Source: Dryas octopetala (taxonomy: Eukaryota; Streptophyta; Magnoliopsida; Rosales; Rosaceae). From it: a DNA stretch of 64,000 nt. Under the pieces are notes generated by a model that worked only from the letters and a program-made list of their open reading frames with translations, ran no database searches and had not been told where the DNA came from. The stretch's first letter is position 1. Each line of letters starts with the position of its first letter. The position numbers and the translations under genes were made by a program. The stretch covers positions 5,925,896 to 5,989,895 of the forward strand of contig OY992837.1 in the NCBI GenBank assembly GCA_963921425.1, written 5' to 3'. Below, one piece after another: positions 57,601-64,000 of the stretch.

Positions 57601-57824
57601 ACTTCTGAGATGATCTGAGTGTGGCCATCAACTTGCATACGAACATTTCCTTTCCCAGCCACTGCCATTCTTGAATTGTTGCCCAGTTTTACAGTTTGAC
57701 TAAACTGCTCGTCCAAATCCAAAAACCATTCCTTTTTGCCACTCATATGATTACTACACCCCGAATCAAGAAACCATACCTCTTCCCTCTTAGCTTGATT
57801 GAGTTCCACATATGCCATAAGCAA
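54651..57824 (-). CDS. Copia pol region: protease, integrase, reverse transcriptase, RNase H
   Basis: 1057-codon open frame, continuous with gag apart from the stop at 57861-57863. Domains in the Ty1/Copia order: aspartic protease (FLDSGCSNHMSG) near residue 20; integrase HHCC finger ending CTDCMIGKQH; integrase core with HADICGP, LRTDRGGEF and NGVAERKNRT. Then reverse transcriptase with DVKSAYLHGEL and YVDDL near residue 741, and RNase H with DSDFAGD near 905 and LSTTEAEYVAA. The frame ends at 54651 shortly before the 3' LTR. No further stops or frameshifts are seen. Integrase before RT is what separates it from the Ty3 element at 37-42 kb. Confidence 0.95.
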   Translation of the reverse strand: MLMAYVELNQAKREEVWFLDSGCSNHMSGKKEWFLDLDEQFSQTVKLGNNSRMAVAGKGNVRMQVDGHTQIISEVYYIPELKNNLLSIGQLQEKGLAILIQHGKCRIYHPRKGLIMQSEMSANRMFVLLATMMAEAPTCFQITSKNETHLWHCRFGHLSFKGLRTLLYKKMVNGLPSLKTPTKLCTDCMIGKQHRDSIPKKTLWRASHKLQLVHADICGPIKPASNSNKRYLLTFIDDFSRKTWIYFMHEKSEAFAMFKNYKACVEKEVGAYIRCLRTDRGGEFTSNEFGEYCKANGISRQLTAAYTPQQNGVAERKNRTVMNMVRCMLSEKNVPKSFWPEAAKWSIHVLNRCPTLAVQDKTPEEAWSGVKPTVDYFRVFGCLAHVHVPDQKRSKLDNKSFKCVLLGVSDESKAYRLFDPASKKIIVSRDVVFEENEHWNWGRTEDEINLDVLDCGNNEDEEHQGEDDAEEEVDEGGGDAHVTTGSDDINSSSSGADSTSSDSQEEILPHPVQGRVTRAPFWMQDFETGEGLSEEEELNAMMIIGADPINFEEAAKSKKWRDAMDAEIESIERNKTWELTTLPDGMKTIGVKWIFKTKLNENGEVDKCKARLVAKGYSQQYGVDYTEVFAPVARLDTVRLIIALAAQQSWSIFQLDVKSAYLHGELNEEVFVGQPQGYEKKGEEHKVYKLRKALYGLKQAPRAWYSKIEGYFVQEGFEKCYCEHTLFTKSKEGGKLLIVSLYVDDLIFTGNDKDMCDEFKKSMMIEFNMSDLGKMRYFLGIEVLQRPDGIFICQRKYAREVLERFGRDKCNLVKNPIVPGTKLSKDEKGTKFDATVFKQAVGSLMYLTATRPDLMYGVSLISRFMSSRTELHWSAAKKIFRYLKGTTDFGIFYKRGGYKGLIAYTDSDFAGDLDDRRSTSGYVFLLGSGAVSWSSKKQPIVTLSTTEAEYVAAASCACQCVWLKRVLEKLGHVQEECTTVLCDNSSTIKLSKNPVLHGRSKHIDIRFHFLRDLVKDRVVELVHCNTQEQVADIMTKPLRLEVFLKLRSLLGVCEVPE

Positions 57825-57860
57825 TAACTCTTCTTCTTCATCAAGCTCTGCATAATTAGC

Positions 57861-58724
57861 TCATTTTTCCCAACTAGGGCACTCATATTGAAAATGACCT
57901 AGTTTGTGACACTTGTAACACTCAACAGTGGATTTGTTGGAGAATGATCTTCCCCTTCCCCGGCCTCTTTCACCACCTCTTCCTCTAGTCATTCCTCGAC
58001 CTCGTCCCCTTCCTGCTCGATCTTCACATGTAACCTTCAGAGCTTGTTCTTCCTCCATATGGCCTTTCATTCGTTGTTCATGAACGAGCAAGCTGCTCTG
58101 GAGCTCGTCAATGGTCATTTCATCCATATTGTTGGATTCTTCAATAGAACAGACTACATAGTCAAATTTTGAAGTCATAGACCTCAAAATTTTCTCAGTG
58201 ATGACAGTTTCTCTCATGCTCTCACCATGAGCCTTCATTTTGTTGGCTATAGTGAGAGTACGAGCAAAATAGGCATCGACAGTCTCTCCTTCCTTCATGT
58301 GGAGAGTTTCAAAGTCTCTTCGAAGAGCCTGCAGCTGTGCTCTCTTCACCTTTGTTGAGCCTTGGTATTTTTGCTTCATCGAATCCCAAATGTTCTTTGC
58401 TGTGTCTCTTTTGAGAATTGTTTCCATAATACTCCGATCTATGGCTTGAAAAAGGTAATTCTTTACCTTTAAGTCCTTCAGTTTAGCATCCTCAATTAGC
58501 TTACGCTGTGCTTCCGTTAGTTCAACACCACCTGCTGCTGCAGGTATTCCATTCTCCCCAAGACCACCTGCTGCTGCAGGTATTCCATTCTCCACAAGAC
58601 CCCAATATTCCTTTGAACGAAGAAAGTTTTCCATTAACATCGACCAATGGTCATAGTGACCATCAAACTTTGGAATTGAAGGCTGCACAAAACTACTCTC
58701 TGCTGCCATCCTTCTCAACTTCAC
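57861..58724 (-). CDS. Copia gag with zinc knuckle, ended by an in-frame TGA
   Basis: 287 codons. The frame starts MKLRRMAAESS; the second Met (MAAESS) may be the real start. The UBN2/gag region contains PKFDGHYDHWSMLMENFL and a 12-residue in-frame tandem duplication (GENGIPAAAGG, about 58530-58600). An Arg/Gly-rich stretch precedes the knuckle CYKCHKLGHFQYEC. TGA at 57861-57863 is followed, in the same frame, by the pol reading frame. The break is therefore one codon, either a mutation or a stop bypassed at low rate. Its context (AAA TGA GCT) is not a known strong readthrough signal. Confidence 0.9.
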   Translation of the reverse strand: MKLRRMAAESSFVQPSIPKFDGHYDHWSMLMENFLRSKEYWGLVENGIPAAAGGLGENGIPAAAGGVELTEAQRKLIEDAKLKDLKVKNYLFQAIDRSIMETILKRDTAKNIWDSMKQKYQGSTKVKRAQLQALRRDFETLHMKEGETVDAYFARTLTIANKMKAHGESMRETVITEKILRSMTSKFDYVVCSIEESNNMDEMTIDELQSSLLVHEQRMKGHMEEEQALKVTCEDRAGRGRGRGMTRGRGGERGRGRGRSFSNKSTVECYKCHKLGHFQYECPSWEK

Positions 58725-58773
58725 ACTCTTAGAAAACTGCTGTTTCTTTTCACTAACTAGGCCCCTGGTGATG

Positions 58774-58789
58774 AGGCTCTGATACCAAT
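58774..58789 (-). other. Primer-binding site of the Copia element
   Basis: Minus strand reads TTGGTATCAGAGCC next to the 5' LTR. It is complementary to initiator tRNA-Met. Confidence 0.9.
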
Positions 58790-59043
58790 TGTTGAAACTG
58801 TATTGCTAATCTTCCAGAAAACAATACTGGAGAAAATATATTCTCTTATTCAATTCAAAGCCAACTCTAGGCTAATATAGCCTTACAAGATAGGATAACA
58901 AACTCAAACAGAAAGCAGCCCACGTTACCTAGAAACGTGGTAACTAATAAGAAATAGTCAAAGAGCTTAACAACCAGTCCCAACAAAATAGGACTTATTA
59001 ACAATCAAAAGAAACCTAGGCGACAAGTAAGCTAATTCCAACA
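58790..59043 (-). repeat. 5' LTR of the Copia element
   Basis: 254 bp, next to the primer-binding site. It has two differences from the other LTR. Confidence 0.93.
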
Positions 59044-59376
59044 TGCACAATGTAATCTCAAAATCCAAATTGCTTATTTTTTAGGCCCTACTTCAAAAAT
59101 CATTCATGTAAAAAATCTCTAAAATCGGAAGTCATTTAGTCATTTGATTATGATAACAACTATTTCTATGTTTTTATCGAAAATATTGATCGTCTATTTA
59201 TTTGATCTCAATTAGATGACTACATGATTTTCGATTTAGTTGATTTTTTGAAATGATGATCTTTGAAGTATGGCTTAAATAATTGATGGTTCGGATTATG
59301 AGAAGTTATGTAGTAGGCCAAAAAATATAGTTAGTTTCTTATTAACTTACTAATTGATTAGCTTTAGAACTCTTCT

Positions 59377-60215
59377 TTATATATAAAAGTGGATGAATAA
59401 GGTTGCTTTCTCGGAATCTTTAATCACCTTATTCAAAAAGGTTTTGTATGGGGCAATAACAATGTGACCCCATTCAAAGAAGTGGGGTGTTACCCACTCA
59501 TATTTGTGGATTCCTCCCTACTTAAATGAGTGAGGTCGCATTAAAAATTTAAAATTGTCAATACTCCCAAAGCCTTATAAATTTTAGACCGGTCTATAGA
59601 GGATTCTGGATTGTAGGAACCTCCTATAGCTATCAAGCTTGTCTAGTATGTAGTCCACGCAACTCCATTGGGCCATAGTCCACATTGCACTCCCTCCCAC
59701 GTAGCCCCATTTCTAAGTTGGGCTGGCCCTTTATCTTCACAACTCCAAAGCCCACATTGCATTCCTTCTCACCAGGTATGGACAAGTAAAAAGTGTAAAA
59801 CTATCCAAACAAAAATGGCATGAATCTGCGATCACTGGAACTGCAAGCATAAAAATTGCAAACAAATAAAATCCCAACAACCAAACACAAAATTAACTGC
59901 GGAAGAACGTCATTTTACACGCAATCTCTGGCAAATATCCTAATCCTACTCCATATCTATTATATGCTCGTTTCTCTCTGAGATTCTTCGAGACCTTGAT
60001 AAACCGTCACGCTCATACAGAGCGAGAGAGTGGAAGATGGTGAATTAGGGCTCACAAAATCACAGCCGAATTAGGAAGAATTAATTGTTTGGGTTTAAAT
60101 GCACAAAATTTGTGTGTTGTGAAGTAATCCTGGGTAGTGAAAGCTCTCGGTTTAAGCGCTGTTTGTGCTGCTGGATTGGCTGGTTCGGTTCTGGCGCTCT
60201 CGCCGTTCCGATACT
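59377..60215 (+). promoter_or_regulatory. Intergenic DNA and presumed PRT6 promoter/leader
   Basis: AT-rich DNA that becomes leader-like after about 59930 (CGTTTCTCTCTGAG and following). The PRT6 start codon is at 60216. Transcription start and TATA position are not evident. Confidence 0.4.
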
Positions 60216-63200
60216 ATGGAATTCGATTCGCCTCCTGAAGTTACCCCTCGCGATCGAATCGTACAGGTAGGCTTTGCTATTTTTTTTGTTTGATTATCCA
60301 AATTTTGATTTTGTTGAATTGTCGAATACCGGAGGTTTATTTTTTTAATTACTTTTGTGGAGGCATTTGCAATACAATTAACTGGTCAAGTGTAGCTGAA
60401 AGTTTGTTCCTTTTTCATCTTCTAGTTTTTGGGATTTTTTTTTCTCATTTCGTTGTTGTTATCAATTTTTGGCCATCCCCCAAAGCTAATATTGTACTAC
60501 TTGTGTCAGTAGCTGAATGCATTTTCTGGCAATATTATTTTTGCACGTATACTATTTATGTATGTGTATCTATATGTATCCCATTTGACTTTCATATTGG
60601 TATTTTAATTTTGATGATATGGGTCATCAGTGGGTTCACATCTTCACAATTTGTCTTTTCAATTTATACCAGAGGCTTGCTCAACTGGGAGTGCCTCAGG
60701 GGTTTCTTGATCAGCTCCAACGTGGTTTAGTTGCTTTTGTGAAAAAGAACAAGCAACGGATACCAGAGCTGGTTGCTGCTGTGTTGCCTTCTAATGAGGA
60801 AGTAGCAGAAGCTCTCCATGAAGCTAAACCAGGGGCTAAAAAGCAACCAGCGGGATTAACCATGAAAAATCAATTCCGTGAAAGCATGTTTTGGTTACAG
60901 TGGTTGATGTTTGAGGGAGAACCTGCCGCTGCCCTGAGGAACCTCTCCAAAATGAGTGCTGGGCGGCGTGGTGTTTGTGGAGCTGTTTGGGGTCTTCATG
61001 ATATAGCGTACAGGTGCCGAACATGTGAAAATGATCCAACATGTGCAATTTGTGTTCCGTGTTTTCAAAATGGGAACCACGAGGATCATGATTATTCTAT
61101 TATTTATACTGGCGGTGGTTGTTGTGACTGTGGTGATGTTACAGCATGGAAACGCGAAGGCTTTTGCTCAAAGCATAAAGGTGCGGAACAGATACAACCC
61201 CTTCCAGAGGAGTTTGCAAATACTGTGGGGCCTGTTCTTGATTGCCTCTTCGTTTCTTGGAAAAACAAGCTACTACATGCGGAAACTACCTGCCGGGAAA
61301 ACCCTAGAGCAAGTGACCATGTTGCAGAGCGTAAGAAAGTTGCCAATGAGCTGACTTTTGTTGTGGTTGAGATGCTTCTAGAGTTTTGTAAGTACAGTGA
61401 GAGTTTGCTTAGTTTTGTATCGAAGATGGTTTTATCATCAGTTGAATTGTTGGGGATTCTGGTGAGGGCAGAGAGGTTTTTGAATGATGCTGTTGTGAAA
61501 AAGCTCCATGAGTTGCTCCTGAAATTGCTGGGAGAACCTGTTTTCAAATATGAGTTTGCCAAAGTATTTCTTAGTTATTACCCTACTGTTGTAAATGAAG
61601 CCATAAAGGAGTTCAGTGATCATTCTTTAAAAAGGTATCCGCTGCTCTCTGTATTCTCTGTACAAATCTTCACAGTGCCAACCTTAACACCTTGTCTTGT
61701 GAGAGAAATGAACCTACTGTCTATGCTGTTGGGATGTTTGGAAGATATTTTCACTTCCTGTGCTGGTGAAGATGGTCGTTTACAGGTAATGCTTTGGTTT
61801 GTATTTTGTCTTTCCTTAAAAGTTCTAGATTACAATACAATCATATTCCTCTGCACAATCACCTCCTTGTCCTTGACACAACTTCATGATGGAATTGATC
61901 ACTATTGCAACTTAGATTGTGTACTTATGTTTCAATCTAAAGGCATGCTGTATGTGGTGCTCTTACTACAGTATCTTGATGCCCCAGTTTTGGAGCTCAT
62001 TCAGTTTGTTTTTCTGGTTCCTTCTTTCCTTTATTTGTTTTTCTGATGCATTGTGATTGAGGATCTAATGCTTTTTCTTTGTTTTATAAAATTTCTCTTG
62101 AAGTTTTAAATTATTCTTTAAGCTGTAGTTCTTCTTTTTCCTGTTCTATTTTTCATTTGTTTCTGCTTCATGTAGCAAAATTGTTGGTAATTTCCCTTTA
62201 CAGGTTACCAAGTGGTCAAGTTTGTATGAGATCACCATTCGTGTGATTGAAGATATTCGATTTGTTATGAGCCATGCTTTAGTGCCCAAATATGTAACTC
62301 ATGAACAGCAAGATATTTCAAGAACTTGGATGAGACTCTTGGCTTCTGTGCAAGGGATGAACCCACAAAAAAGGGAAACAGGCCTCCGTATTGAAGAAGA
62401 AAATGAGAGTATGCATCTGCCATTCGGTCTAGGTCATTCAATTGGCAACATTCATTCTCTATTGGTGGATGGGGCATTTTCTGTGGCTAGTGACAAGACA
62501 GATGAAGACTCTCTTTTCAGCACATATAAGCAAGATATAGATGACACAGACAGCCTAAGACATGCTAAAGTAGGACGGCTGTCCCAGGAAAGTTCTGCAT
62601 GTAGTGCAGTGGGGAGGAGTAGTTCATTTGCATGTGCACCTAAGGTTTCTGAAGATAAATCGGATGCTCTTTCTTATTTGTTGATTCCACCATCTGTGAT
62701 GTGGCTAACATACGAGTGTTTGAGGGCTATTGAGAATTGGCTGGGAGTTGATAATACCTCTGGGGCTCTTCTTGATGTATCTTGTCCAAGCACTAGCAAT
62801 TTCTCTGGTAGCAATTTTTCAGCATTGAAGAGAACATTATCCAAGATTCGGAAAGGCAGATACATTTTTGGTAGACTTGCCAGTTCAAGTGAAGATCATG
62901 GCAAGCAATGTTCGACACATGTACCTAGTGGTTGCGATATGGTTATTGACGTCCAGAATGGTAAAATTGCAGGGCAGGAAAGTAAGTTGATGGTTACTGA
63001 CGAAATTGATTCAGTTAACGCCTGTAGTCCTGCAGGATTGGATGATAGTGCGATGGAAGTAGATGGTGCCATGGACTTAGATGCTCTACGTGTTCTGAGT
63101 TTGTCTGATTGGCCAGACATAACTTATGATGTTAGTTCGCAGGATATATCTGTTCACATTCCCTTACATCGCTTACTTTCCTTGCTTTTACAGAAAGCAC

Positions 63201-64000
63201 TAAGAAGATGTTTTGGTGAAGTGCCAGATTTGGCTAGTGCTAGTTCTGCAAATTCAGTATCAGCTATTTTCACTGACTTCTTTGGAAACATTCTGGGTGG
63301 CTGCCACCCATATGGATTCTCTGCTTTTGTGATGGAGCATCCCCTTCGGATCAGAGTATTTTGTGCTGAGGTTCATGCTGGAATGTGGCGGAAAAATGGA
63401 GATGCTGCCCTTTTATCTTGTGAGTTGTATCGTTCAGTTCGATGGTAAGTGATTTATGCTTATGGTAGACCTGTGTTTTATGGAGAAATTCTGTCTTAAT
63501 GATTTCCTTTTCTGTTTATCTTTGTCCTTCTTTATGGGGGGGGGGGGGGGGGGTGGGTACATGCTACTGAAGGCTCTTTATCATGGTTCATTTCTGTAGG
63601 TCTGAACAAGGTTCGGAGCTTGATCTATTTCTGCTTCAGTGTTGTGCTGCCTTGGCTCCAGCTGATCTTTATGTCAATAGAATTGTAAAACGCTTTGGCC
63701 TGTCAAGCTACCTTTCTCTGAACCTTGAGCGCTCTAGTGAATATGAACCAGTTCTAGTGCAGGAAATGCTCACTCTTATTATACAAATAGTCCAAGAGAG
63801 GCGATTTTGTGGGCTAACTAAAGCTGAAAGTTTGAAAAGAGAGTTGGTTCACAAATTAACCATTGCAGATGCCACTCATAGTCAATTGGTTAAGTGTCTT
63901 CCTCGTGATCTATCCAAGTTTGACCAGTTCCATGAAATTTTGGATACCATTGCTTCGTATTCCAGTCCCTCTGGCCTTAATCAGGGGACTTATTCACTCC
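60216..64000 (+). CDS. PRT6: E3 ubiquitin ligase PRT6 (UBR-box N-recognin), 5' part, runs off the window
   Basis: N-degron pathway ligase that recognises basic N-termini and targets ERF-VII factors in oxygen and NO sensing. Exons seen are 60216-60266, 60673-61785, 62204-63444 and 63600-64000 (open at the edge), all with GT/AG borders and consistent frame. The first exon is short (MEFDSPPEVTPRDRIVQ). The second begins RLAQLGVPQGFLDQLQRGL. The UBR box lies at about residues 114-186 (YRCRTCENDPTCAICVPCF, then HDYSIIYTGGGCCDCGD, then FCSKHKG) and shows the full Cys/His zinc set that binds Arg/Lys/His N-termini. The rest is the helical scaffold typical of UBR1-like proteins. The RING and UBLC domains would lie beyond 64000. 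No break is seen in the visible part. Confidence 0.95.
63537..63553. repeat. G17 homopolymer in PRT6 intron 3
   Basis: A run of 17 G lies 46 bases before the exon-4 acceptor (AG at 63598-63599). It is prone to slippage or assembly error. Followed by TGGG it could form a G-quadruplex in the sense RNA. Confidence 0.9.

Larger units (their letters stand above)
54361..59043 (-). mobile_element. Ty1/Copia retrotransposon, 4683 bp
   Basis: LTRs 54361-54614 and 58790-59043 are 254 bp each and differ at two places (A/G at the CTTCCA(A/G)AAAAC and GATA(A/G)GATA sites). They begin TGTTGAAACTG and end AATTCCAACA. Flanks TGTAC and TGCAC are target copies with one mismatch. The primer-binding site (minus, TGGTATCAGAGCC) is next to the right LTR, and a purine tract (minus, AAGGGAGGGAT, 54615-54625) is next to the left LTR. 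The element is transcribed on minus. The coding frame has one stop (57861-57863), so it is probably not autonomous as it stands. Confidence 0.95.
54294..59376. mobile_element. Foldback MITE interrupted by the Copia element
   Basis: 54294-54360 and 59044-59376 together match the MITE at 5013-5408: TGCTCTAAAATTAACTGGTT at the left, a TTAACTTACTAATTGATTAG end at the right, and matching interior. The Copia element interrupts it after GCCCACTGTAC. Confidence 0.8.

Noticed and set aside
1..64000. Search for microRNA precursors and other non-coding RNA genes
   Set aside because: I looked for common plant miRNA cores (miR156, 159, 160, 164, 166, 172, 319, 390, 396) and saw none; hairpins present belong to MITEs. 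A structure-based scan could still find some.

Overview
This window is nuclear DNA of a flowering plant. It has AT-rich intergenic DNA, intron-split genes with GT/AG borders, a nuclear-type tRNA-Lys, and many LTR elements and MITEs. The genes are single-copy plant families: alpha-expansin, AS1/PHANTASTICA, a PBL-type kinase, MBD proteins and PRT6. The protein sequences fit a woody eudicot, probably Rosaceae (Prunus-like). That is inference from familiarity, not from a search.

Layout. 1-95 holds the last codons of an S1-domain (probably RNase II family) gene. 96-10.9 kb is intergenic with three foldback MITEs. 10.99-12.52 kb is an EXPA8-like expansin of 3 exons. 16.5 kb has tRNA-Lys(TTT) on the minus strand. 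16.7-17.6 kb is a small C2-domain protein (minus, 4 exons). 19.3-21.6 kb is a receptor-like cytoplasmic kinase of the PBL/APK1 type (minus, 6 exons). 22-28.9 kb is intergenic, with a Harbinger-type MITE swollen by a GGT/GGC repeat. 28.9-33.2 kb is the AS1/ARP leaf-polarity MYB gene, with an intronless CDS and a long leader intron that carries a small MULE. 34.2-53.7 kb holds two methyl-CpG-binding-domain (MBD) genes in tandem on the minus strand. 53.9-59.4 kb is a Copia retrotransposon nested in a MITE. 60.2-64.0 kb is the 5' part of PRT6, the plant N-degron E3 ligase (plus strand, running off the end).

The most interesting region is 34-54 kb. I could assemble both MBD genes exon by exon, with frames that close on a stop: MBD-A (261 aa) and MBD-B (394 aa). 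Their upstream flanks are visibly homologous, so the segment is a tandem duplication. Each flank then took a different insertion: a 2.5-kb solo LTR in A and a 1.4-kb MULE in B. The other copy preserves the empty site in each case. In both genes the intron that splits the MBD codons has also been invaded. In A it holds a complete Ty3 chromovirus with identical LTRs and one uninterrupted gag-pol frame; in B it holds a MULE. MBD-A also contains a run of four phase-0 exons that look like tandemly duplicated exon-intron units.

No prokaryotic system, CRISPR array or operon is present. The other genes are unrelated neighbours and do not form a pathway.
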